Source: Chryseobacterium aurantiacum | Lineage (GTDB): Bacteria > Bacteroidota > Bacteroidia > Flavobacteriales > Weeksellaceae | DNA length: 64,000 nucleotides | Assembly: GCF_003020585.1 (NCBI RefSeq) | Contig: NZ_PXUE01000004.1 | Location: 248,001-312,000 of the forward strand | Direction of reading: 5' to 3' | Shown: positions 10,383 to 17,040 of the stretch, in pieces | Layout: every line of letters starts with the position of its first letter | Numbering within the stretch: position 1 is the first letter of the stretch | Program-made: the position numbers and the translations under genes | Notes under the pieces: generated by a model | Seen by the model: only the letters and a program-made list of their open reading frames with translations | Database searches by the model: none | Told to the model about the DNA's origin: nothing

Positions 10383-10416
10383 CATCATAGTGATAGCATT
10401 AAGTTTACTTTATCAT

Positions 10417-10968
10417 TTAGTAATTCTTCAGGCACCAGTGCAAAATCTTTGCAATATTTCTGGCATCATCTACTCCTCTGTGATGAGTACCATCCAGCTT
10501 AAAGCCCAGCTCGTTCAGGGCTCTCTGCATTCCTACACTTTTCCTTATTGTGGGATGCACCTCTCCAAATAATGTTTTCACATTGATGTGGTCATCACCC
10601 ATCGGATAGTCTGTATAAAATCTTCTGGCTTGATCCTTAAGCATATTCAGGTCATAATTTCCGTAACTTGCCCAGGTTAATTCCTCGGAATCATATTCTG
10701 CTCTCAGAATATCAAATGCATCCTCCAGCATGATGCCTTCATTATCCAGCAAACTCTGTGTAAGCGTTGTAAGTTCTGTACAAAACGGACTTACCTTTGA
10801 ATATTGAGGCTTTATTAGGATACCCTCATTCTTGGAGATCTGTCCGGTTTTCGCATTCATGATGCAAACCCCTATTTCAATGATCTCACTTTCCTGACCT
10901 CTTGGCGGCCGGTTGTCCCAACACGTGGCTTCAAGGTCTATAATTAATATATTTTCTGTTGTTTTCAC
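10417..10968 (-). CDS. ERI-1/KapD-like 3'-5' exonuclease (DEDDh), copy 1
   Basis: A 183-residue protein. Exo I is IIDLEATCWD (Asp11, Glu13), Exo II is ASYGNYDLNML, and Exo III is HHRGVDDARNIAKI with the His and Asp of the DEDDh type. The DLEATCW form is typical of the ERI-1/3'hExo and KapD branch, whose eukaryotic members trim 3' ends of structured RNAs. It is about 45% identical by eye to the neighbouring copy at 11009. It is last in its unit, 40 bases after copy 1's neighbour, and followed by a strong terminator. A role on RNA 3' ends is an inference from family and context; DNA is possible. Confidence 0.85.
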   Translation of the reverse strand: MKTTENILIIDLEATCWDNRPPRGQESEIIEIGVCIMNAKTGQISKNEGILIKPQYSKVSPFCTELTTLTQSLLDNEGIMLEDAFDILRAEYDSEELTWASYGNYDLNMLKDQARRFYTDYPMGDDHINVKTLFGEVHPTIRKSVGMQRALNELGFKLDGTHHRGVDDARNIAKILHWCLKNY

Positions 10969-11008
10969 TTGTTTAAAATTTTAATAATTCTATTTGTTAA
11001 TTTTCAAA

Positions 11009-11554
11009 TTATGCTAAGATCTTACTTAAGACCTTAGCCGTATTATAGGCATCATCTGCTCCACTGTGATGATTTCCTTCAAAATTCATCTTCAGATAAT
11101 CCAGTGCTCTTCTAAGCCCTATAGATTTATGCAGTCTGAAATGTCTTTTGAATTCATACATCACATTCAAGTATTGTTCTGAAAAGGGGCTTTCTATTCC
11201 AAGCCAGTCACTTTGTTCAATAATCTGCTCTCTGTCGAAATTTCCATATCCTGCCCATGTAAGTGAGGCAGAATGATATTCATCCCTGATCTTTTCGCAG
11301 GCTTCTTCAAAATAGATTCCTTTTTCTTCGATTAATTTTGGAGTAATTCCTGTGAGTTTTGTGCAGAATTGATTAATTTCTGACCGTTCAGGAATAACGT
11401 AGATGCTTTGCTTTTGGGAAACAGCATTGGATATCAGATCCAGTTTGCAAATCCCTATTTCTATAATATCAACTTTTTGTCCGATTGGAATCCTGTCATT
11501 TTCCCAACAGGTAGCTTCCAAATCGACAATTAATATTTCATCGGTTGTTTTCAT
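11009..11554 (-). CDS. ERI-1/KapD-like 3'-5' exonuclease (DEDDh), copy 2
   Basis: A 181-residue paralogue of the adjacent downstream gene. It retains LIVDLEATCWE (Exo I), WAGYGNFDREQI (Exo II) and HHSGADDAYNTAKV (Exo III), so both copies should be active. It differs most between residues 45 and 75 and near residue 130, where substrate contacts usually lie, so the copies may have different substrates. A 61-base hairpin precedes it. It follows the metallophosphatase in the same direction, which suggests 3'-end resection combined with phosphate removal. Confidence 0.85.
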   Translation of the reverse strand: MKTTDEILIVDLEATCWENDRIPIGQKVDIIEIGICKLDLISNAVSQKQSIYVIPERSEINQFCTKLTGITPKLIEEKGIYFEEACEKIRDEYHSASLTWAGYGNFDREQIIEQSDWLGIESPFSEQYLNVMYEFKRHFRLHKSIGLRRALDYLKMNFEGNHHSGADDAYNTAKVLSKILA

Positions 11555-11571
11555 GGTTTTATAAAATGGAT

Positions 11572-11632
11572 GTTGTACAGAGGAGAGGTTAGATGGTAGA
11601 ATTTAAGTTCTAATTCTCTCCTTCTTTACAAC
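11572..11632 (-). ncRNA. Long intergenic hairpin between phosphatase and exonuclease genes
   Basis: GTTGTA/TACAAC (6 bp), AGGAGAG/CTCTCCT (7 bp) and an inner TTAGAA/TTCTA helix nest inside one another in the 90-base gap. There is no T-tract, so it is not a simple terminator. It may be a processing or stability element of the mRNA. Confidence 0.4.
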
Positions 11633-11644
11633 TTTCCTGTATTA

Positions 11645-12208
11645 TTATTCTCTTGGTCCAAATGGAGGCGTCCATTTTTTCCTATTCATAATTTCCTTGA
11701 CTTCTTCGTAGGAAATCGGGTAAAAATTGTGGCAATCTACCCCAACATCAAAGCTTAACGCCATTTCGTCATCCGGTAAAGTTCCGTGTGAATGTCCGTA
11801 TAACTGCCAGACTCCACGATGTGAACCGTTCCAGGTACGCATTGAATAGTGGAAAAGAATGATTTTCTGTTTTCCGTTATTGTTTTCCGGCTCATCGATC
11901 TTCAATTCGTGATAATCTCTGATGGAGGCAAATCGTTTAGGGTAAGTTAACGCTGAACCCTCATGATTACCTTTAATTAAATGAATATTCCCATTTAACT
12001 GATCCAGAATTTCTTTTGTAAAATCGGGTTTTCCTAAGCTGAAATCACCCAAGTGATAGACTGTATCTCCGACTCCTACTTTCTCGTTCCATCTTTTGAT
12101 TAGTTCCTCATTCATATGTTCCGGAGACTCAAAGGGTCTTTCGGAGAATTTTATAATGTTTTCATGACCAAAATGATGGTCTGCTGTAAAAAATATATTG
12201 GGTTTCAT
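11645..12208 (-). CDS. Calcineurin-like metallophosphatase
   Basis: From the ATG at 12208 the protein has 187 residues and opens MKPNIFFTADHHFGHENI. The open frame extends 30 codons further upstream, but that part is Lys/Ile-rich and unlike the family. The ligands of a two-metal phosphoesterase are all present: DHH (about 10-12), GDF (about 51), GNHE (about 75-78), a His in ILFHYSMR and GHSH. Small phosphatases of this type act on nucleotides or on RNA ends. Next to an RNA ligase and a cyclic-phosphate module, removal of 2',3'-cyclic or 3' phosphate is plausible but not shown. Confidence 0.82.
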   Translation of the reverse strand: MKPNIFFTADHHFGHENIIKFSERPFESPEHMNEELIKRWNEKVGVGDTVYHLGDFSLGKPDFTKEILDQLNGNIHLIKGNHEGSALTYPKRFASIRDYHELKIDEPENNNGKQKIILFHYSMRTWNGSHRGVWQLYGHSHGTLPDDEMALSFDVGVDCHNFYPISYEEVKEIMNRKKWTPPFGPRE

Positions 12209-12425
12209 TTTTTTAATTGTTGTTTTTTTTAAAAAATATTTTAAATCAATTTTCTCGAAATGCTTTATAAAAAGCAGTTTCAATTTCCTGTTGATCACTT
12301 TCTGAATATCTTCTTGAAAAGTGGATAGGGACCGCTTCTTTCACCTTGCATTCATTTTTCCTGTTTTTAAAACCACCCTGTCAACATTTCATGGTGAATT
12401 TTATGGTTGAATTTACACGTAAAAA

Positions 12426-12451
12426 AGTTTCGATAATGAATTACCGAAACT
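12426..12451 (-). terminator. Intrinsic terminator directly after the RNA ligase gene
   Basis: AGTTTCG and CGAAACT form a 7-bp stem that overlaps the ligase stop codon. Six Ts follow on the minus strand. It would end the array-to-ligase transcript, leaving the phosphatase and exonucleases to a second promoter or to read-through. Confidence 0.7.
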
Positions 12452-13463
12452 AAACTTTAAGAGTCATTAACTCTTCTTTTGTAAAATCTATAACTAAAGT
12501 ATTCAACTTTTTATTGATCCTTTTCTGTTCTTCTTTTTCTATTGTAGTGAAAACTGATGGAAAATCTTTTTCAAAATCCTCTAAAATATCCTGTGCAAAA
12601 AGGCCAATAATCTTCCCAATCATTTTGGGTTCGAATTCACCAATTTTGCTTACAACATTATTTAAGCGGTTTGCAGTTGCATATTTTTGGATTTCTTCCC
12701 AAATATTTTGAGCTTTGTCTCCAAAAACAATCTGTTTATGAACTGTTTTCCCTTGTTTTCTAACCATTTTAGATTTTTCGATCCACTTTTCATTCTTATT
12801 TTTCAGAATGACTCTTGCACCGTTCCCAAAATATTTGGTTTTCAAAGTCTTTATAATGGTTCCTTCACACATATTATTCAATTCTGGTAACCCCAACCAA
12901 GCCGGAATTTTGGAATTGAAAACATTCGGAAACCTCAACGCTTCTTCTAAAGTCCCTTGAAATAATGTTTTAGCATAGAAAAAACCAGTTTTTTCGAAAA
13001 TATCATTAACGGTATCTGTATCCAAGTACGTAACTCCATTCAACTTAATGTCGAATGCGTAGAATTCATTATAAGGGGCATATTCAATACCCTTTTGTAC
13101 TCTTACAGCACCTTTTACCGGTTCTACTTCTTTGTGGTTGTAGCCGCCACCGAATAATTCACCGTAGATAACTACCGTTTCTACATTCGGGTACATTGTT
13201 TTCACTTTTTGAAACACATCAATTACGTTTTTCTTGTAGCGTTCCAAGATATGGTGTGCATTGTAGAATCTTTCATCATTTCCAATAAAAGCCGTTCTCT
13301 TCGCGATCTTAATTTCCTTTCCATCGGTAAAGAAAGAGAAATTAGCCCCGTGAACTTTTTCCTGCACGATGAAAACCTCATCCCCAAAACCCTGCAATCT
13401 GATCTGATCGATCATGCGGGCTTGGTAAGCATTTTCTATAGAGTTATATGTTTTGAAAATCAT
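12450..13463 (-). CDS. T4 Rnl2-family RNA ligase
   Basis: Taking the ATG at 13463 gives 337 residues, close to the 334 of T4 Rnl2; ten extra codons upstream would overlap the previous gene. Motif I is QEKVHGANFS with the adenylated Lys at about residue 36 (K35 in T4 Rnl2). Other nucleotidyltransferase motifs are GELFGGGY (III), CEGTIIKT (IV) and ARVILKNKNEKW (V). A C-terminal helical domain of about 100 residues follows. Rnl2 enzymes seal 3'-OH/5'-phosphate nicks in duplex RNA. It ends an operon headed by a tRNA and hairpin array, so sealing of cleaved tRNA is the natural guess. Family assignment is strong; the substrate is inferred. Confidence 0.93.
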   Translation of the reverse strand: MIFKTYNSIENAYQARMIDQIRLQGFGDEVFIVQEKVHGANFSFFTDGKEIKIAKRTAFIGNDERFYNAHHILERYKKNVIDVFQKVKTMYPNVETVVIYGELFGGGYNHKEVEPVKGAVRVQKGIEYAPYNEFYAFDIKLNGVTYLDTDTVNDIFEKTGFFYAKTLFQGTLEEALRFPNVFNSKIPAWLGLPELNNMCEGTIIKTLKTKYFGNGARVILKNKNEKWIEKSKMVRKQGKTVHKQIVFGDKAQNIWEEIQKYATANRLNNVVSKIGEFEPKMIGKIIGLFAQDILEDFEKDFPSVFTTIEKEEQKRINKKLNTLVIDFTKEELMTLKV

Positions 13464-13467
13464 TTTT

Positions 13468-14031
13468 TTAGTTTTTAATTGTTTCTGATTCATTGTTCCT
13501 CATCTGAGTAAGGTGTCTTAGTGCATGAAGTGAGAGAAAATAGATGTATTCGTATACATTGATTTTCCCCAATTCATTTACTGTCATTGTGGTTTTATAA
13601 AGAACTCCTTCCCCATTTTTCATCAAATCCAAATAGCTTATACATTGATGATATTGCTGAGATATCAAGTTTTTGATTTCTTCTAAACTTAGCTGTCCTT
13701 TTGGCTCCATATGGACTGGTCTGATCCACTCAAAAGCACCATACTCTCCTATTTTTTCAAAATTTTCTTTATCAAAACTGTAATTCTTTATTTCAGCTTC
13801 CAAATCAGAATTCATGGAGTTTCGCATTGCTTTTTTTGTACCTTTTTCAATCAGGATCAATAGGTAAAAGTTTGTAAGATAAATGTGCTCTAAAATCTGA
13901 TGAATAGTCCAGCCTCCGTTTGAAGGCTGAAAACTCAACGTTTCACTATCTTTTTCAAACCACCTATCCACTTCATCAAAACTAAACTTAAGATGGCTTT
14001 TAATATCTCGAATTAATCTAAAAATGTCCAT
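13468..14031 (-). CDS. DinB-like four-helix metalloprotein
   Basis: A 187-residue, largely helical protein. The segment GGWTIHQILEHIYLTNFYLLILIEKG and a late HALRHLTQM supply the His residues of the DinB/YfiT metal site; this is not DNA polymerase IV. Members transfer or hydrolyse small thiol or peptide substrates, and many are uncharacterised. Its ATG shares one base with the stop of the cyclic-phosphate receiver gene (TAATG), and it ends five bases before the ligase start. It is therefore translationally embedded between two RNA-repair genes. Its role there is unknown. Confidence 0.65.
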   Translation of the reverse strand: MDIFRLIRDIKSHLKFSFDEVDRWFEKDSETLSFQPSNGGWTIHQILEHIYLTNFYLLILIEKGTKKAMRNSMNSDLEAEIKNYSFDKENFEKIGEYGAFEWIRPVHMEPKGQLSLEEIKNLISQQYHQCISYLDLMKNGEGVLYKTTMTVNELGKINVYEYIYFLSLHALRHLTQMRNNESETIKN

Positions 14032-14402
14032 TACAATTTTTTAAAGTTTTTTAAAAGGCTTTCAATATTCTTTTTCCCTACTGGGTTCATGGAATGGCAG
14101 TAGAACTTTGGAAGGTCTAAATAGTTATCCATACAGTATTCTACCAGCCATTTTGCACAATCGTAGCCTGTTTTTTCAATAAATTCCTGAGAATCCGGTT
14201 TTAGATAATGCATATCGGCAAGGTCATGGTCAAAAGAGATCATTTCAGGAAGTCCTTTTTCCAAAATTCTGTTGACAAATTGCTCGTAGTTCCGAACTAT
14301 ATGCCAATCCTTCTTTAGGAAAACATCTTGTTTGGTATAATGATAAGCCTCAATCGGATATCGTATATCATCCAGAAACAATAATCTTTTCGTTATTTCC
14401 AT
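14031..14402 (-). CDS. Cyclic-phosphate processing receiver-domain (cREC) protein
   Basis: A 123-residue protein with a receiver-like fold: LLFLDDIRYP at residues about 7-16 supplies two acidic residues, EMISFDHDLADMH near 55-67 a third cluster, and FYCHSMNPVGKKNI the C-terminal motif. This pattern is the family predicted by comparative genomics to process cyclic phosphate ends in RNA-repair operons. It lies 29 bases after the ATP-grasp gene and is coupled by TAATG to the DinB-like gene. Identity as cREC is from motif recognition; the chemistry is a published prediction, not something I can see. Confidence 0.78.
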   Translation of the reverse strand: MEITKRLLFLDDIRYPIEAYHYTKQDVFLKKDWHIVRNYEQFVNRILEKGLPEMISFDHDLADMHYLKPDSQEFIEKTGYDCAKWLVEYCMDNYLDLPKFYCHSMNPVGKKNIESLLKNFKKL

Positions 14403-14431
14403 TGCCTTATTTTTTGATCATTAAGCTTTAT

Positions 14432-15217
14432 CTAATTTTCATGGATCCACTCCACAACAGTTTCAAGAAAATGTAATCTTACTTCTTCAAATCTTGTGAT
14501 ATTGGGGATGTGATTAATTTCCAGTAAATGCCTGGTTCCATCTTTTTGAACGATATAATCATTAGCAATGACATCCATTCCAATTTTATCTTTCAACATT
14601 AAGGTATCCTGTAAAAGTTCTGCATCAATTTCTGTAAACTGGGCATTATCCGGATGAATGGATTTTAACCATGTTTCTCCTTCAAGTTTAATCTGCCAGG
14701 ATTTTTCACCAATGTTTAAAATTCTTATGGCTTCACCCTCAAAATAAGGTTCCAGAACACTATCTTCTGTACTTTCCCAGCTTCCTGTAAACTTATGTTT
14801 GTTTTCTCCACAATGCCAGTTTCCCCATTTGGCCACCAGCTCATAGTTTGTATTTATATAAGTATTTGCAGAGATAAATCCTCTTTGGGAGTTAAATTTT
14901 GAGAACTTCATTGCCTTAACCAGACAAGGAATTTTCAATCTGCATTCAAGCATTCCGTAAGCGTTTGGAAAACATGGGCCATTCCATAAGGCTAATCCTG
15001 AAATAAAGTCCAGATCATCCTCGAAAATCCCGTGATAAACGAGCTTATCAACCGGAAGCATTCCTACTCCCTGAGCTTTTTCGACATATAGTATTCCGTC
15101 AATTACTTTTATCTTGGGAATGGATTGATGCCAGATCATGAGCCCCTCGTAATGTTGTCTTATATATTCATATTCCTGTTCGTGTAAACCGATAACGGCT
15201 ATTCTATTATGAGTCAT
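14432..15217 (-). CDS. ATP-grasp-like ligase domain protein
   Basis: A 261-residue protein. The C-terminal part has DVIANDYIVQKDGTRHLLEINHIPN, resembling the metal-binding E-x-N end of ATP-grasp enzymes such as RimK, preceded by the acidic stretch VLEPYFEGEAIRI. The N-terminal third (IAVIGLHEQEYEYIRQHYEG) could be the pre-ATP-grasp domain. Such enzymes join a carboxylate to an amine or thiol through an acyl-phosphate. The acceptor is unknown; a protein, tRNA or nucleotide is possible. It stands between the YkuK-like gene and cREC in the same operon. Family confidence is moderate. Confidence 0.6.
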   Translation of the reverse strand: MTHNRIAVIGLHEQEYEYIRQHYEGLMIWHQSIPKIKVIDGILYVEKAQGVGMLPVDKLVYHGIFEDDLDFISGLALWNGPCFPNAYGMLECRLKIPCLVKAMKFSKFNSQRGFISANTYINTNYELVAKWGNWHCGENKHKFTGSWESTEDSVLEPYFEGEAIRILNIGEKSWQIKLEGETWLKSIHPDNAQFTEIDAELLQDTLMLKDKIGMDVIANDYIVQKDGTRHLLEINHIPNITRFEEVRLHFLETVVEWIHEN

Positions 15218-15288
15218 GCTGTTAGTTTTTAATTGAAAAAGTAAATATTCAATATTTTAATTACTTTTTATAGTTATTAATTAGAAAA

Positions 15289-15774
15289 TTAAACCATCAT
15301 ATCAGCACAGTTGGAGCTGGCGAAAGCAAAGGGTTTTGCCTTAAACACATATCCCATTCCCAAAATATATCCCATAGCATCTCCTAATGCTGCATTGGAC
15401 TTGAAGTCTGGGTCTGTATTAATGTCTGCGTGTACCTCCATTTCCACACCATAGGTATCCAACACAGAGCAGATGGCGTATGCAATTTCAACGGATTTGT
15501 TGACTTCATTCAGCATTCGCTCCTTGATACTGATACTCTGTATTTCTCTTTCTTTTCTAATAAAGGTAAACGCTCCTTTTCCCTCACGAATAAACACTAC
15601 TGCCGTAGCATAATTGATGGCTTCCCCGTATACGTGGGAGTCTGATCCCACACATACCTTCAGACGGTGTCCGTTTGCCTGTTCGCGAATGATGGCTTCT
15701 TCTACCAGCTGTGTGATAGAGTGTTGGAAAATTTTTCCATTCATATTCTGCCATGTTTGTTGTTGCGTTTCCAT
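15289..15774 (-). CDS. YkuK-like RNase H-fold protein
   Basis: A 161-residue protein containing VCVGSDSHVYGEAINYATAVVFI, EVHADINTDPDFKSNAALGDA and MGYIL. The spaced Asp residues (SDSH, DINTDPD, GDA) fit the RNase H-like DUF458/YkuK family. Start choice is between ATG 15774 and ATG 15744; I keep the first. It is the first protein gene after the tRNA/hairpin array, 80 bases below the last tRNA-like gene and with no terminator between, so array and mRNA are probably one transcript. Nuclease activity on RNA is an inference. Confidence 0.7.
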   Translation of the reverse strand: METQQQTWQNMNGKIFQHSITQLVEEAIIREQANGHRLKVCVGSDSHVYGEAINYATAVVFIREGKGAFTFIRKEREIQSISIKERMLNEVNKSVEIAYAICSVLDTYGVEMEVHADINTDPDFKSNAALGDAMGYILGMGYVFKAKPFAFASSNCADMMV

Positions 15775-15853
15775 TTTTTCTACATATTTATAATTGATAT
15801 TGATTTCTAAGTGGTTATTTTCTAACCTCTACGTTTCTACTTTCTATTTTTAG

Positions 15854-15933
15854 CGGAACAGACAGGAATTGAACCTGTACCTCTAGTTTTTCAGACTAGC
15901 GTGCAGACCTTCTACACCACTCTTCCCTGTTAT
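15854..15933 (-). tRNA. tRNA-Phe-like RNA (anticodon GAA), atypical
   Basis: The anticodon arm CTAGT-CTGAAAA-ACTAG and T arm ACAGG-TTCAATT-CCTGT are perfect. The acceptor pairs only in its inner five positions (AACAG/CTGTT) and the linker before the D arm is six bases instead of two. Discriminator is G where Phe tRNAs have A, and no CCA is encoded. It is either a degenerate tRNA or a tRNA mimic. Confidence 0.6.
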
Positions 15934-15944
15934 AATTGATACTT

Positions 15945-16020
15945 TGGTACGGGAAGAGGGATTCGAACCCCCAAAAGCTTGATCCTAAATCAAGAGTGTA
16001 TACCATTCCACCATTCCCGC
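15945..16020 (-). tRNA. tRNA with Leu anticodon TAG, short variable loop, CCA encoded
   Basis: Acceptor GCGGGAA/TTCCCGT, anticodon arm CTTGA-TTTAGGA-TCAAG, T arm GGGGG-TTCGAAT-CCCTC, discriminator A, then an encoded CCA. The variable loop is only five bases (CTTTT), whereas bacterial tRNA-Leu is class II with a long variable arm. Charging by LeuRS is therefore doubtful. Confidence 0.8.
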
Positions 16021-16071
16021 AGTTTTATGAGTCATTTTACCTTGTACTCATTTTTATGATAAAGTAGGTTT

Positions 16072-16145
16072 GAGAAAGCTCTGTCTACTATAAACTATGC
16101 TTGCTTTTGTTTGTAAAGATCTTCTGCGCTCGACAAATCTTTCTC
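16072..16145 (-). ncRNA. Array hairpin family, copy 1
   Basis: On the minus strand GAGAAAGATTTGTC pairs with GACAGAGCTTTCTC: 14 positions, one mismatch and one G-U. The 46-base loop starts GAGCGCAGAAGATCTT, shared with the other three copies. The outer pairs (GAG/CTC) differ from those in copy 3 (AAT/ATT) yet still pair. Confidence 0.7.
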
Positions 16146-16160
16146 TTTTCCTATTTTGTT

Positions 16161-16240
16161 GTGAATGATGACTGGCCAATGTATTTTCAAATTTGAACTT
16201 TCATGGTTATAATCAATTCAATATTGACCAGTTCATTCAC
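16161..16240 (-). ncRNA. Array hairpin of a second type
   Basis: GTGAATGA/TCATTCAC (8 bp) plus a 10-bp helix separated by a 2-base bulge, with a 40-base loop. On the minus strand the inner helix has a G-U pair where the plus strand would have A-C, which agrees with minus-strand transcription. It lies between the Glu tRNA and hairpin copy 1. Confidence 0.55.
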
Positions 16241-16246
16241 ATCCTG

Positions 16247-16318
16247 TACTCTATAAGGGAATCGAACCCTTATTTTCTGCTCGAAAGGCAGGCGTCCTGA
16301 CCGTTAGACGAATAGAGC
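16247..16318 (-). tRNA. tRNA-Glu (anticodon TTC)
   Basis: Cloverleaf GCTCTAT/ATAGAGT, D stem GTCT/GGAC, anticodon arm CCTGC-CTTTCGA-GCAGA with one mismatch, T arm AAGGG-TTCGATT-CCCTT. Discriminator A; no CCA encoded. Confidence 0.8.
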
Positions 16319-16327
16319 CTTTAAAAA

Positions 16328-16398
16328 CCAACTGACTAGGAATCGAACCTAAACAACAAGAGTATATTTCCTGCATGCTGCCATTACATTATCAGTGG
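16328..16398 (-). tRNA. tRNA-like RNA, apparent anticodon TAT (Ile), abnormal A33
   Basis: All four arms form (acceptor CCACTGA/TCAGTTG with one mismatch, D stem ATG/CAT, anticodon stem CAGGA/TCTTG, T loop TTCGATT). The anticodon loop is AATATAC, so position 33 is A rather than the near-universal U, and the discriminator is G. It starts 2 bases after the CCA of the Tyr tRNA. Decoding function is doubtful. Confidence 0.6.
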
Positions 16399-16400
16399 TT

Positions 16401-16487
16401 TGGTGGAAGTAGTAGGATTCGAACCTACTCAGCAATGAAGCAACAGATTTACAGTCTGCCCCGACTCTCCAACTTCGGCGTACTTCC
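16401..16487 (-). tRNA. tRNA-Tyr (anticodon GTA), CCA encoded
   Basis: Class II tRNA: acceptor GGAAGTA/TACTTCC, anticodon arm GCAGA-CTGTAAA-TCTGT, long variable arm, T arm GTAGG-TTCGAAT-CCTAC, discriminator A and encoded CCA. All Tyr features are present. Confidence 0.92.
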
Positions 16488-16535
16488 AATTTTCAGGAAT
16501 AATAAGTAATGAATACTTTTTCCTAATTTTTCTTT

Positions 16536-16607
16536 GGAGGAAATAAAGTTTGTCTTCATTTTTTGATACAAGAACTTCTACGCTCGACAAACTTTTATTT
16601 TTTCTCC
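16536..16607 (-). ncRNA. Array hairpin family, copy 2
   Basis: AAAGTTTGTC pairs perfectly with GACAAACTTT (16545-16554 with 16586-16595). The helix extends outward through AAAT/ATTT and GGAG/CTCC with small bulges. The 31-base loop carries GAGCGTAGAAGTTCTT. It is the cleanest of the four copies. Confidence 0.75.
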
Positions 16608-16633
16608 TGAACTAATCTCATTTTAGTTATTTG

Positions 16634-16715
16634 AGATGGCTATGGGATTCAAACCCACTCAGCTTAAGCAACGGTTTTGCAGACCGCCCCGACTCTTCCA
16701 CTTCGGCGAACCATC
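16634..16715 (-). tRNA. tRNA-Cys anticodon (GCA) on a Tyr-type class II body
   Basis: Acceptor GATGGTT/AGCCATC, anticodon arm GCGGT-CTGCAAA-ACCGT, T arm GTGGG-TTTGAAT-CCCAT. D arm, variable arm and spacing are nearly those of the neighbouring tRNA-Tyr, including a long variable arm, which normal tRNA-Cys lacks. Discriminator is T, the Cys identity base. It looks like a duplicated Tyr gene converted to Cys. Confidence 0.8.
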
Positions 16716-16738
16716 ATTTTTATTTAGTTTTCATTAAA

Positions 16739-16803
16739 AAAATAAAGCCTGTCCTAATTTTTTGTTTGATATAAGAACTTCTGCGCTCGACAAACTTTAT
16801 TTT
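16739..16803 (-). ncRNA. Array hairpin family, copy 3
   Basis: AATAAAGTTTGTC pairs with GACAGGCTTTATT over 13 positions; the two differences from a perfect stem are G-U pairs on the minus strand (A-C on the plus strand). The 35-base loop begins GAGCGCAGAAGTTCTTATAT. Confidence 0.75.
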
Positions 16804-16860
16804 ACCTAAAATTTTATAAATGATATTTTTTAATTCTAATTGTTCTTTACTGAGATAAGA

Positions 16861-16920
16861 AAAAGCTTGTCTGTATTTTCGTGTTTTGGCGTAAAGATCT
16901 TCTGCTCTCGACAAACTTTT
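16861..16920 (-). ncRNA. Array hairpin family, copy 4
   Basis: AAAAGTTTGTC pairs with GACAAGCTTTT (11 bp, one G-U on the minus strand). The 38-base loop begins GAGAGCAGAAGATCTTTACG. It is only 57 bases upstream of copy 3, so the two may be processed as a pair. Confidence 0.72.
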
Positions 16921-16964
16921 ACTTTTCTCCTGAAACAATTAACTATTCATTCATTTGCATTTTG

Positions 16965-17036
16965 TCTGGAAAGCAAGATTCGAACTTGCGACCTCCCGCG
17001 TCCAAGACGGGTAAACAACCACCGTTATCTTTCCAG
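16965..17036 (-). tRNA. tRNA-Pro (anticodon TGG)
   Basis: Acceptor CTGGAAA/TTTCCAG, anticodon arm CCCGT-CTTGGAC-GCGGG, T arm GCAAG-TTCGAAT-CTTGC, discriminator A, no CCA. The D arm is weak (AAC/GTT). A C1-G72 pair is unusual for an elongator. Confidence 0.75.
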
Positions 17037-17040
17037 TTTT

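Noticed and set aside
13468..14031. DNA polymerase IV (also called DinB)
   Set aside because: The protein is only 187 residues and has the DinB/YfiT metal-binding helices, not polymerase motifs.
16072..16920. CRISPR array
   Set aside because: Four related units exist, but spacing is irregular, tRNA genes lie between them, repeats are diverged with compensatory changes, and there are no cas genes.
16720..16938. A 72-codon minus-strand ORF across hairpin copies 3 and 4
   Set aside because: It overlaps covarying hairpins, reads copies in different frames, and the equivalent frames in copies 1-3 stop early or shift. Structural conservation explains it better than coding.
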